This document shows, piece by piece, positions 12,990 through 24,400 of a stretch of 64,000 nt of DNA (its first letter is position 1; every line of letters begins with the position of its first letter). Source of the DNA: Vespa crabro. Taxonomy: Eukaryota; Arthropoda; Insecta; Hymenoptera; Vespidae. The position numbers were made by a program, and so were the translations under genes. Below the pieces are notes generated by a model that saw only the letters and a list, made by a program, of their open reading frames with translations, was not told the origin of the DNA and did no database searches. The DNA lies in assembly GCF_910589235.1 (NCBI RefSeq), contig NC_060970.1:1205001-1269000 (forward strand), in the 5' to 3' direction.

Positions 12990-13612
12990 TGGCCTCATAT
13001 TGTGAACGTCGAATAGGTCATATTGATGATCGCTCCCGGTTTAATCTTCGATCACCCGCCAACCTGCGATTCTTGCCACTAGGTGTTCGTTGGCTAGAGA
13101 TACGTTCAGGATCGTCTCTCTGTAGCCAGGTCTTCGGAAAGGTAACGTCGAGCCTGTGTTGTGCTCTGCTAGCTCCAATCTCGACACAACCTCCATGATT
13201 CGTCTTCCTCTGGAGCCCGGCCTGGTCTTCCCCATTCTAGAGCTTTTGCTTTGAGGTCTCCAGCCACAATGATATCCCCTAGCATTTCCCGCAGTGCGTT
13301 TTCCAGATCGTGCAGTTTGGTCTGGAAGTTGTCTATCCAGTCGTTCGGGGTGAGTTATACGTTGACATATGTAATCAAGTTATGTCTCAACCAAACGTAA
13401 CTGCGTCCGGATCCTTGATCAGACACATGTATCTGTCGGGGATCTGGGATCCAGATGGCCTTGGTGCCCAATTCGTCGACGTACTATCCTGCTCTCGCCC
13501 TTTCCTGGGACTGTTCGCTGATAAGAACAATATCAGCTTTTTTCTCAGGGTAGAGCTAGTTTAGAAGAGGGTGTGCCGTCCTGCTATTGAGGTTTCCATA
13601 CAGTAATCTCAT
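12990..13612 (-). pseudogene. APE-type endonuclease (LINE F)
   Basis: Minus-strand reading starts RMRLLYGNLNSRTAHPLL, with ADIVLISEQSQ in place of the usual LLxEP. It continues with TPNDWIDNFQTKLHDLE and IIVAGDLKAKALEWG (the GDxNAK metal/catalytic region, with K for N). Then come RRIMEVVSRLELAEHN, FRRPGYRETI, RIAGWRVIED, a stop, and TGSDHQYDL. The catalytic SDH triplet is intact at 13026-13034. This order is typical of R1-clade endonucleases, which nick a target site. Several stops and frame changes make it a pseudogene, though it is the best-preserved endonuclease of this family here. Confidence 0.85.
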
Positions 13613-13737
13613 CCTTTTTTCCTGTTGGCTGCTGCAAGGGCTTCTTGGAAGGCGTTGCAAACCCTTGATCCGGCCCGGTGCTTCTTAGCTTCAACAACGC
13701 TATAGGAGCATAAGAATTAAGTGGGCTCGCTTAACTT

Positions 13738-14238
13738 TCATTCTTTGATCTTGTGCCGCGTGCTGCCGCAGAAATAACAAAAATTACTAATATCAAGTTC
13801 CTTGCATGAAGTGCTATGGTGGCCATAGTCGAGGCAGCAGTAGCATCGCCTTACCTTACAATTGATGAAATCAACAAGCACTCGGCCGGACTTGAACAGC
13901 TTCACAGCTGCTTCCTCATCTATTTTGACGAGGGCCAGGCGTTGCTGTCTCGCGTTGGGGTTTGTCATTTTAATTTTGAGTTTCTCGGAGTAGTCTGGCA
14001 GGGTCCTCTTTAGTGTCTCTTCGACTTCTACCACAGATGTGCAGTAATCGCAGTTCCGTATCTCCAGGGTAGCTCTGGGAACCAATTCCGTGTGGCAGCT
14101 CTTGATTCCTACTTCTTTCCTCAGGGTTTCTGCGTATAAGGCTCTGATCTCCGCAGTGGTCTTTTTGAGTTCGAGGTGGACTCTTTCCGTTCTGGTCTGC
14201 CGGATCGATCTATCGTTTAACCCTGCTGCTCTGGTCAT
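13738..14238 (-). pseudogene. ORF1 (gag-like) with CCHC zinc knuckles (LINE F)
   Basis: A continuous 166-residue minus-strand frame. The N-terminal half is helical and charged (LELKKTTAEIRALYAETLRK). The middle has the VPRATLEIRNCDY and VEETLKRTLPDY segments seen in R1-clade ORF1. The C-terminus carries CYCCLDYGHHSTSC (CX2CX4HX4C) followed by a second knuckle beginning CYFCGSTRH, truncated by a stop. Such proteins bind the element RNA. The start shown (MTRAAG) is the first Met after a stop and is probably not the original start, since ORF1-like sequence continues upstream to about 14860. Confidence 0.8.
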
Positions 14239-14860
14239 GATGCGCTAGTGGATGTCCCCGACTACATCTGCGTAAGATTTATATTGCGCAGGTTTCAGGA
14301 TCGCATCCGGCTTCATTCCTTTTCTCGGCCTGACCTCCGATTTGGTCGGCTTCTTTTTCTTCTGCTGTAGGGGTTTCATCGCCTTCATAGCGGGTTTTTC
14401 CTTATTTTTTTTCTTCTTAAAGACCTCTGTCCACTTGGTGGCTTCGGTCGTCTTAGCCTTTTGCCTCAGTCATTTGAGGCTTTCTTCAAGCAACTGCGGT
14501 AGTCTTATGACTACTCTCTTAACTACGCCAGTAACTGTTACAGAGTTTGCCTAAGGGCTCCGAAAAACTCGGGCGAGGATCCACGTTTCCTTATTGGCCT
14601 TTGTTCGATATGTCTACATGAACCCAATGCTGTCAATGATATCCTCCAGTTCTGGGAGCCCTTGCTTAATCGCATTGTTTATGCTTGGCTTTCTAGTAAC
14701 AGCCGACCTCATTATAGCAAGGAGGACTTTCGTTTTCGCGATTTTTTCTCTCTCTCCATCTTGTGCTGTTCTCTTCGCAGTCTGGATAGGTGATGTCAAG
14801 CCGGAGAGCCGCATGCTATCTATGGCCTTGGCAGGGTTTTGCCACTCCGCCAAGTGACTT
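14239..14860 (-). pseudogene. ORF1 N-terminal remnant (LINE F)
   Basis: Minus-strand frame 14614-14853 reads AEWQNPAKAIDSMRLSG and a charged, helical sequence. Element E has a comparable EEWQRAARAVKSIQRSG-like reading near 60300, which supports + to - homology of the two elements. 14239-14613 is interrupted by stops and rich in Lys/Glu codons on the minus strand. Confidence 0.55.
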
Positions 14861-15312
14861 TCTTCATATATATCCCTCCTGGCTCCTTCGACACACCTCA
14901 GGCCTGGTCTTCTATTTGCGGTGATCCTCCTGATGCATTATCCAGAGCAGGGGTCAGGTTTCCTACCCCAAGCTCCTGGCAGTTGCTGGATGACGACGGC
15001 AGGTGGCCTGCCCAACCACCACCTGCACCGCCATGGCGTGGATCTCCCTTCCACACCCGCTTTTGCCTTTCGATCCATCATGAGTAATTTATTATTTGGG
15101 AAGCAAGCTCCCCACAGGTAAGGTAAGGATCGTAAGGAAGCTTCAGAATGAGAGAAAGATTAGAAAAAGATACGACAGGCGATCAAAGGAAGGGATAGTC
15201 GTCCAAGAACATTCACACGCCTTTCACACAGTCCCTCATAGTCGCCTCTCACGACATGCAGGGAATACTGTGGGGATATTCTACTTCCCCCTACACACTG
15301 GGGAGAGTAAGG
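14861..15312 (-). other. 5' UTR-like region of LINE F
   Basis: Non-coding. It shares blocks with element E 60430-60790: GACGACGGCAGGTGGCCTGC (14993-15012 in F, 60462-60481 in E), GCAAGCTCC, and on the minus strand a segment near the outer end reading CTGCATGTCGTGAGAGGCGA (in E: CTTGATGTAAGAGGCTACT). These shared blocks define the 5' end of this LINE family. Confidence 0.65.
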
Positions 15313-15560
15313 ATGATAATAATAACAATAAAAATGACGATAATAATAACGGTAATAATAACGAAAAATATACCCATAATTAATACGGATATAAGTGTAA
15401 TAATAACGACAATTATAATGCAAATTATAGCAGTCATAATAACTGTAATAATAATGATAATAATTCCGATAATAATTACGGTAATAATTATGATAATAAT
15501 AATGATCATAATACCGGAAAAGGTAATGACGAAAATAATAATAATAGTAACGATATTAAT
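15313..15560. repeat. AAT-derived triplet array, between F and LTR-1
   Basis: Same degenerate triplet composition (AAT with GAT, AAC, GGT, AAA) as the arrays on either side, isolated by the two insertions. The last 5 bp (TTAAT, 15556-15560) are the left target-site duplication of LTR-1. Confidence 0.9.
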
Positions 15561-15626
15561 TGTTACATCTCGCAAGCTACGTACCTTAATAGAGCTAACT
15601 CCAAAGTAAGTAAGCTACTCCGACCC

Positions 15627-15995
15627 TTACGGATGATTTGTGCTATTTTCGGCCCTTACCTGCCTGGGCAGTTCAACTGGCTCGGGATTGCCACCGAACA
15701 GAGTGCCGATACGATATTTCAAATGCTCACTTACCTCCAAAGATAATCCAAGATGATGGTGGAGCCTTATTTCCAGATATCTGGAGGTCTTAGGATCCAA
15801 AATCGGAAGGTCCAGAAGGAATACCCACCTTCTAGAGAGCTGCAGGGGAATCAGGCGGTATGAGGGAAAATTTTCTTTCTCTTCTTCAATTAATTCCACA
15901 TCCAACGTATCGTTATAAATTTCGGTTTCGTGGTAAAGTTCCTTTAACAGACGACGTAGTTGATATTTTCTACTACCGCGACGTACTTTTGGCAT
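15627..15995 (-). CDS. 122-codon ORF inside LTR-1, spliced-exon candidate
   Basis: Starts MPKVRRGSRKYQLRRLLKEL. It is basic at the N-terminus, acidic around residues 34-41, then has hydrophobic/basic segments (RRWVFLLDLPILDP, LEIRLHHHLGLSLE). No family recognised. Codons 1-87 differ from the LTR-2 copy by one nucleotide (Arg5 versus Pro5). Beyond codon 87 the copies diverge, exactly where GAG|GTAAGT offers a 5' splice donor (15729-15734, minus strand). This suggests a coding exon of 87 codons plus an intron start, rather than a 122-aa protein. Whether it is translated is unknown. Confidence 0.5.
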   Translation of the reverse strand: MPKVRRGSRKYQLRRLLKELYHETEIYNDTLDVELIEEEKENFPSYRLIPLQLSRRWVFLLDLPILDPKTSRYLEIRLHHHLGLSLEVSEHLKYRIGTLFGGNPEPVELPRQVRAENSTNHP

Positions 15996-16089
15996 TAGGA
16001 GGGTAAGTATTTGGATGAGGTGTTTGGTTCGAGGTAGGAGAGAAAGAGAAAAGTGTCGTCCATGCGGAGCGTCCTCACCGAAACAACAA

Positions 16090-16480
16090 TTTTATAGGAG
16101 GATATTCGTGCGGTTCGTCCTCACCGAACAGTAAGGATGGATGAATGTATGGATATAATGATATCACGCACTGATTAACAATAACAATTTTAATTATGTA
16201 ATAAATGTTTCACTAAAGTACACTGATTAATTACATTTTGGATGATGTTCCGCACGCGAACGCGGTTATTCTATTGTAAAAAAAAGTTGATTTTAATTTT
16301 AATTAAAGGGTTCTAACTTATTTAATTGACAAAGATAAACTGTAGCGTAAAATTCTAAGTTGGATAATGATTGCGTAAGGCTCAAGACTAGGAGCTTACA
16401 ACTTGTTGAGTAAGGCTGCGAACGATGACTGACTGACGACGCTCTTTGCTCCTGCTAGGGCAAGTCCGGTTGACGTCACA
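16090..16480 (-). promoter_or_regulatory. LTR-1 promoter region: TATA and CRE-type site
   Basis: On the minus strand: a palindromic TGACGTCA (16471-16478; consensus of CRE/ATF bZIP sites), AT-rich sequence, then CTATAAAAT (near 16090-16098), upstream of the ATG at 15995. The same elements in the same spacing occur in LTR-2. Promoter function is inferred from motif order only. Confidence 0.5.
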
Positions 16481-16488
16481 GCGTATGT

Positions 16489-16614
16489 GCGCCGCTCGCG
16501 CGTGCCTCCTAAGTGCGGTGGTGGTAGGGTGCGCCGCTCGCGCTTGCCGCCTGAGTGCGGCGGTGGTGGGGCGCGCTGCTCGCGCTTGCCGCCTGAGTGC
16601 GGTGGTGGTGGGGC
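16489..16614 (-). repeat. 3 x 42-bp GC-rich minisatellite in LTR-1
   Basis: Three units starting at 16489, 16531 and 16573 (GCGCCGCTCGCGCNTGCC... GTGCGGTGGTGG). LTR-2 has a single unit (about 34733-34775). The 42-bp length keeps reading phase (14 codons). The expansion is therefore a copy-specific event after the two insertions or their parents diverged. Confidence 0.9.
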
Positions 16615-17259
16615 AGAACAACGCGAGCGTTCCTTTATTACCTCTTCCAAGTATTGCGATCGCTCGGTGCTTATCACCGGATGTAATTTCCGGAGCTCTT
16701 AGCCCCTGGAATGTTGTTATTAGCAGTTGTGGTTCCGAAAATGATGTCGATATCGTCATTCTTAATACTTGGAATGCAGGATGTTAAAATCCATATCACC
16801 GGATGTTGTCTCGCCATTATCGATAAGTATGTCTCGCAATTATTTATTACATTTATTTAAAAATATTTCTCGCAGTAATTTCCCAAGGTTGAACATTAAT
16901 TCATTTGGGTAATTGTTTATATTATTACTGGGTTGCATGTAAATGTGTATATTTTGTTATCATAGGTCCCAATTTGTTAGCTAATTATTATTATTATTCT
17001 TTTATGTGTTTTATGTATTATTAGTAAGAAAGTGCTAGAAGTAACAAGAGTTTACATATTATCTTAGCTAATATTGCTAGTGGTAAAATTATCGGTATTT
17101 TGAATATTTAGCCTACGAATAAGCGATATGAATTTAGAAGGTTGATCACTTTTACTTATGCTAGCTAATGTATTAATCTTTCATTTATACTATAGTTTAC
17201 ATATGTTATTCATTTCTTTTTTCTTAATTTACATACGTCGCATGTCGCGGGATGTATCA

Positions 17260-19310
17260 TTAATAATAATGAAAGCAATAATAAAGATATTAATATCAAT
17301 AATAATAATGATAATACTAACAATAAAAATAATATAATAAAAACAGTATTAATAACGGTAATAATAAGGGGAATAATAATAAAAATAAAAGTACTAATAA
17401 CGGTAATAATGTCGGTAATAATAACAATCATAGTCGCGATATTCATAGGGATAATAATTAAGATAATAATAACGATATTAATAACAATATTAATAATGAT
17501 AATAACAAGGCGATTAGTAAAGGAAAAAATTACAATAAAAATAATAATAATAATAACGTTTATAATATGGATAATATTAACGATAATAATAAAGATAAGA
17601 ATAATGATAATAATAATGGTAATAATAAGGATAATAATTATGGTAATAATAGCAATAATAATAGCGGTAGTAATAGCGATAATATATATAAAATTATAAA
17701 AAACCTATAAAGACATAATAAAGGAAATTATAATGATTAAAATACAGGTAATAATAACGATGCTAGTAACAATAATAATAACGATAATAGTGTTAATAAA
17801 GATAATAATAATGATACTAGTAGCAACGATCATATTGATAATAGTAACAAAGAAAATTATAATAATAACAGTAATAATGTCGATAATTATTACAGTAATA
17901 AAAACGATAATTAATAAAATAATAATAACGATAATAATAACGATAAAAATAACGGCAAAGATAAAGATAATAATTATTGTAATAATAGCAATATTAGGGG
18001 CGGTAATAATAGCGATAATAGTAACGATAATATCTACGATTATAATAACGAGAACAGTAACGTTAATAATAACGATAAAAGTAATGATAATAATAGCGAT
18101 AATAATAACAATTATAAAAACGATAATAATGAGTAATAACGATGATAATAATGATAATAATGGCGATAAATGTAAAGATGATAATAAAGATATAAATTTT
18201 AATAACGATAATAATAATGATAATAATAACGACAATATTAATGGTAATAATATCGATTATATAAAGAATAATAATAAACATAGTAACAACAATAGTAATG
18301 AAGATTAATAAGAACGATACTAATAACAATAAAATAATGGAAATAATAACAAAAACAGAGACGATAATAATAACGGTAATAATATTGGCAAAAATAATGG
18401 TAATAGGATCAGTCATAATAACGTTAATAAAAACAGAAATAATAACAATAATAATAACGGTACTAATAACTGTGATAATATAGGTAATAACAATCATAAT
18501 AACGGAAATAATAATGGTAAAAATAATCATAACAAAAACGATTATAATAAGGATGATAATAGCGATAATAAGTATAATAAGTATAATAATAAACATAGTA
18601 ATTACGATAGTAATGTATATTAATAATAAAGATAATAATAACCATGATAATATGGGTAATAAGAACAATAATAATAAATGTAATAATAACGGTAATAATA
18701 TTGGAAATAATAACAATAATAACAACGATAATAATTACGGTAATAATAATGATAATCACAACGGTAATAATAACAATAATAATAACGGTAATAATGGTAA
18801 TAATAACGATAAAAATAATGATTCTTATAACGATTATAATAAGGATAATAATAACGTTAATAAGTACGATAATAATAGAGAAAGTATTAACGATAATAAT
18901 TAAATTTAATAATAATGATAATAATAAGGATAATAATAAAGATAGCAATGACGGTAATAATAAGGTAATAATTACTATTATAATAACAATAATATTAACG
19001 GTAATAATAACGATTATAATAAGTATAATAATAATCATATATATATCGACAGTAAAGAAGATTAATAATAACTATAATAATAATGATATTACTAATGGTA
19101 ATAACAACGTTAATAAGAACGGTAATAATAATGGTAATAAAAATAGAAATGATAACAATAATATCTACGGTAATAATCACAATAATGTTAACGATAATAA
19201 TAATGATATTAATACAGGTAATAATAACGATGAAAATAAAAATAATAATACCGATAATAATAATAAAAGATAATTATAATGGTACTAATAGCGATAATAA
19301 TAATGATAAT
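17260..19310. repeat. AAT-derived triplet array, GAT/GGT/AAC dialect
   Basis: About 2 kb in which almost every triplet is AAT, GAT, AAC, GGT, AAA or AAG. The triplet register is held over hundreds of bases with few indels. Typical 9-12 bp motifs are AATAACGGTAAT and GATAATAATAACGAT. CAT triplets are rare here. Long Ile/Thr/Val/Asn frames on both strands are compositional artefacts. Confidence 0.9.
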
Positions 19311-21062
19311 CATAACAATAAATATGGCAGATATAATATTCCAATAATAACCGTAATAATAACAATAATAGTAAGGCTAACAATAATCATTATAACCATA
19401 ATATTATTCATAATAACCATAATAATCATTTTAATAATCATTATAATCATATTAAAAATCATAGTACTCAAAATTATCATAATAATAAATAGAATTATCA
19501 TAATAATTATCATGATGTTCATACTTATAATCATATTAACTGTAATACTAATTATAATAATCATCATAACAATAATAGTAATAATAATAATCATATTATA
19601 TTCACCAAAGCCATAATAAACATAGCAATAATCATAATAATCATAATAATAATTATAATAGCCTCAATAATCATAATAATATTCATAATAACCATAATGA
19701 ACATCATAATAATCCTAGTAATGCTATTAATAATCTTAATAAACATAGTAAATACAATAATCGCATTAATAATAATAATTATATTAATAATAATCATAAT
19801 TACCATAATAATAATCATAACAACCACAACAAGGATTATTACAATAATAATAATCATAATAATAATCATAATAGTCATAATGACAGGATTAATAACTATA
19901 ATAATCATAAAAACATCCATAAGAGTCATAATATTAACCATAATAATCATAATAATAACCATAATAATCATAATAACAATTATAATATCAATCATAATCG
20001 TAATAATTATAATAATTACAATAGTGTTCATAATAATCGTAATCATAATCATAAACAAAAATAATAATATTCATTGTGTTCTTAATAAATGTAATAAATC
20101 TGACAGTTATTGAAATTATATTCAAAATCATAATGATGATAAGCATATTATTAATAATATAAACATAAAAAATATAATAATAATAATTCTAAATAAATAA
20201 TTATCATAATACACATAATAATAATAAGAACAAACATTATGCGCAAAATAAAACTAATAATAATCATATGATCATAATAATATTTACAATAATGGTAATA
20301 ATCATGATAATCATAATAATTATCATAATAAATAAATTGTCTATAATAATCCAAATGAAAATAATAATAGTCATAATAATGTTAAAGGTAATAATAATTA
20401 TTTTCATAAAAATACAATTACCATAATAATCTTAATAAGAATAGTAATAGACATAATAATTATAATAATAAACATAATATTCTTAATAATTATAACAATA
20501 ATCATTATAATTATAAAAATAATCATAATAAATATAATAATAATTTTAATATCTATAATAATCATTATAACCATAAAAATCCTAATAATCATTATAATAA
20601 TCTTAATACACATAATAATTAATTAATACACATAATAATTAATTAATCTTAATACACATAATAGTAATAATCACAATACAATTAACAATCACATTAATAA
20701 CCATAATAACCACAATAATAATAATAAAAATAACAATTACAATCATAATGATAATCTTAATAATAATCATAATAATCATATTCATAACCATAATAATAAT
20801 AATATTCACAATGATGATAATAATCAAAATAAACAATAATTATCATAAAGTGTATAATAACCATAATAATTCTAATAAGAATAATAACAATAATCATAAA
20901 AATAATCATAATAATCATAATAATAACCGTAATAATATTAAAAATCTTATTACTAATTACTTATTACTAAATATTAAAAACCATAATAATGTTAATAAAA
21001 TTATAATAATCATAATTATAAACATAGTAATCATAATGGGCATAACAATGATCACAATAATG

Positions 21063-21100
<38 letters not shown>

Positions 21101-21403
21101 TATCATAATGTATATTATAAAAATAATAATCCTAATAAGAATAATAATAGCCATAATTATTATAATAATCACAATAATAATGATAACAATCATAGCCATA
21201 GTAATAATGATTATAATTTGCATATTAATAAAGATAATAGCTATAACAATAATACTAATAATAATCATAATAACCATAAAATTCAGAATAATATTCACAT
21301 TAATAATCAGAATAATCATAATAATCATAATAATAATCGTAATTAACTTAATAATAATCATAATAATCATAATAATAAATTTCAAAACCATAATAAAAAT
21401 AAT
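19311..21403. repeat. AAT-derived triplet array, CAT dialect
   Basis: About 2.1 kb where the interrupting triplet changes to CAT (and AAC): AATCATAATAATCATAAT and AATAACCATAATAATCAT motifs dominate, and GAT/GGT become uncommon. A short purer AAT run lies at 21061-21100. Satellite sequence resumes at ACAGGACTGTCG (about 21404). The switch at about 19310 suggests two separately amplified sub-arrays. Confidence 0.9.
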
Positions 21404-24400
21404 ACAGGACTGTCGAATTTAGAAATACCCCAACGAGTCTTAGGAAAGTCATGCGAGTGCCTTTCGACGTATTGCAATTGTCTTGAGAATATGCCAACTA
21501 TACGAGGGAAAGTTATGCGAGAGCTCGTGGAACCAATGCTACTGATGGAGATAGAAATATTCCGAAAGACGAGGGGAAAGATATCCGAGTGCTTCTCGAA
21601 ATAATGCGATTGTCGAATCTATAAATATTCCGATTATTTGAAGGAAAGTTATGCGAGTGCTACTGGAACCAATGCGGCTATCAGAAATGGAAATATCCCA
21701 ACTAGTGGAGGGAATGTCATGCGAGTACATCTCGAATCAATGAGGCTGTCAGACTAGCAAGTATTTTGACTAGTGGTGGGAAAGTTATGAGTGTGCCTCT
21801 CATACAAATGCGGCTGTCGGTCTTGGAAATATCCCGACTAATCGAGGGTATAATATGCGAGTGTCTCTCGGACAAATGCGGCTGTCGGATATGGAAATAC
21901 TCCGATTATTCTAGGGAAAGTTATACGACTCCCTCTCGTTCCAATGCGACTCTCAGAAATGGAAATTTTCTAACTAGTGAAGGGAAGGCCATGCAAGTAC
22001 AACTCGAACCTATTCGGCCTTCGGACATAGAAATATTCTGACTAGTCGAGTGAAAGTTATGTGAGGGCCAGTGGAAACAACGCGACTGTCGTACTTGGTA
22101 ATATTCCGAATAGTCGAGCTAATGATATGCGAGTGCCTCTCTAATCATTGCGCTAGCCATAATTGGAAATAATTCAGTTAGTCTTGGGTAATTTATGCGA
22201 ATGCCTCTCGAACTGATACGACTGTCTGATCTGGATATTTCCCGAGTATTCGAACGAAAGTTACGCGAGAAACGTGTAAACTGTTGCGGCTTCAGACTTG
22301 CAAATAACCCAACCAGTGGAGGTAATGTTATCCGAGTGCCTTTTGAACCAAATCGACTGACTAACTTGGAAATATTTCGTCCAGTCGAGGAAAAGTTATG
22401 CGAGTGGCATGAGAACCTATGCGACTGTCGGACTTAGAAATAGTCCGTACATGCAAAAGGAACTTATACCTGTTCTTTTCGAACTAATACTACTTTGGGA
22501 AATAGAAATCTTCCAAGTATTCGAGGGATAGTTATGAGAGTTAGTTAGGTTCAAATGAGACTATTAGGCACGGTAATACTCCGTCTTGGCGAGGGAAAGT
22601 TACGCGAGTGCATCTCGATCCAATGCGACTATCCTACATTGAAATATCCCGGCTAATTTAGATTATGTTATGCGAGTAATTTATGACCCAACGCATCTGT
22701 CAAGCTTGGAAACATTCTGACCTAGTCATTGGAAAGTTATGCAAGTAACTCCCAAAACTATGCGACTGGCGAACTTGGAATTGTTACGACTAGTCATGGG
22801 AAAGTCTTGCAATTGACGCTCGAACCAATGCAGCTGTCGGATTTGGAATTATTTCTACTACTTGCGGGAAAGTTATACGAATAGCTTGTGAACCAATGCG
22901 ACTATCGGGCTTGGAAATATTCCGAACTGTTGAGGATTAGTTATAAGAATGCCTTTTGAACCAATGCGACTGCCTTGTTTGGGAATTTTCTGACTAGTTA
23001 TTGGAAAGTTATTCAAATTCCTCTCTTACCAATGTGCTTGTCGGACTTGGAAAAGTTCCGACTAGTTGAGGAAATCTTATTCGAGTGATTATTGAATCAA
23101 CGCGATTATTGCAGTTGGACATATCACGACAAATCGATAGAATTTTGTGCGACGGCCTATCGAACCAATGCGACTGTCGTGCTTCAAAATATTCCGACTA
23201 GTAGAAACAAAGATATGCGAGGGCCTCTCGAGTCAATACGACTGTCGGACTTGGAAATAAACTGCCTAGTCTATGGACAGTTATGTATGTATCATGCGAA
23301 CAAATGCGACAGTCATGGTGGGATATATTCCAACCGGTCGTAAGAAAGTCATGCGAGTGAATCTCGAATCAACGCGACTGTCGTACTTGGACACATCCGA
23401 CTAGTCGACCCAATTCTATACGACTGCCTTATGAACCAATGCGATTGACGTGCTTGAAATTTTCTGACTAGTTGAGGGAAGTTTATTCAATTTCCTTTCA
23501 ATCCAATGTGGCTGTAGGACTTGGATATATTCCGACCTAGTCGAAGAAAAGTTTCGCGAGGTGCTGTCGATACAATACGGCTGCCAAACTTGGTAGTATT
23601 TCTATTAGTTGCGGGAAAGTTATGCGAGAACCTCTTAAACCAATGCGGCTGTTGAACTTGTAATTTTCCGAATAGTCGTGGAAAGGTTAAGCGATTGCCT
23701 CTCTAAAAAAAAGCGACTATCGGACTTGGAAATATTCCGACTAGACAAATGAGAGATATGCAAGTGAATTGTGAACCATCGGGGCTGTCGGACCATGAAA
23801 TAGTCCGAATAGTCGAGGTAAAGTTATGCTTGTAACTCACGAACCAATGCAGACTTAGAAATATACATATAAGTAGTGTGATAATTATGAGAGTGACTCA
23901 CGGCAAAATGCGACTGTCGGACTTGGAAATATTCCGAAAAGTAGAGGGAAAGTTATGCGAGTACCTCTCGGAACAATACGGCAGTCGTACCAAATTGACT
24001 GTCGGCCTTGGTAATAATACTACTAATCGATGTAAAGTAATGGGAGAGAATTGTGAAGCTATCCGTCTTTCGGGCTTGGAAATATTCTAATTAGTCGTGT
24101 GAAAATTATGCGCGTGCCACTCGGAACAGAGCGACTGTCTGAATTTGAAATATTCCGACGAGTCGAATTATAGTGTTGCGAGTGATTTGCATAACAATGA
24201 GACAGTCCGGATTGGAAATATTCCGACTAGTCGAAAGAAAGTTATGCAGTTACCTCTGGAACCAATGCGAATGACGGAGTCGGAAATAATACAACTAGTC
24301 TGGCGAAAGTTATGAGAGTGCTTCTCGAACCATTATGGCTGCTATACTTGGAAAAAACAGACTAGTCGAGGGAAGGTTATGCGATGACACATGAAGCATT

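Larger units (their letters stand above)
11658..15312 (-). mobile_element. R1-clade LINE, copy F, inserted in AAT array
   Basis: On the minus strand, 5' to 3': 5' UTR-like sequence (15312-14860), ORF1 remnants with zinc knuckles (14860-13738), endonuclease (13612-12990), and the first half of the RT (12560-11812). A non-coding piece (11811-11658) follows, ending near a short A/T run beside the AAT array. RT motifs B and C are absent, so either the 3' half was deleted internally and the last ~150 bp are 3' UTR, or the copy is truncated. AAT-derived DNA flanks both ends. Its 5' region parallels element E at 60450-60790, so E and F belong to one family. Confidence 0.85.
15561..17259 (-). mobile_element. 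TG..CA-bounded element, probable solo LTR (LTR-1)
   Basis: 1,699 bp with ends TGTTACATCTCGC (outer, coding 3' side) and, on the minus strand, TGATACATCCCGC (5' side). It is flanked by TTAAT on both sides (15556-15560, 17260-17264). TG...CA ends plus a 5-bp duplication are what an LTR retrotransposon leaves as a solo LTR. However, the inverted similarity at the ends extends about 13 bp and more loosely to ACGTA, and the unit carries an open frame, so a small TIR transposon is a real alternative. It is in inverted orientation to LTR-2, from which its core differs by about 1% and its outer parts by about 10-15%. Confidence 0.75.

Noticed and set aside
16446..16787. 113-codon GC-rich frame antisense to the LTR-1 ORF (also at 34558-34812 on minus)
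   Set aside because: Arises from the 42-bp minisatellite and its neighbourhood, on the strand opposite the promoter and ORF. The repeated CRLSAVVVG peptide only reflects repeat length divisible by three.
17705..20113. Long Ile/Thr/Val/Asn-rich frames on both strands, resembling membrane proteins
   Set aside because: Direct consequence of the AAT-derived triplet array, which avoids stops in some frames. Open on both strands with no structure beyond composition.
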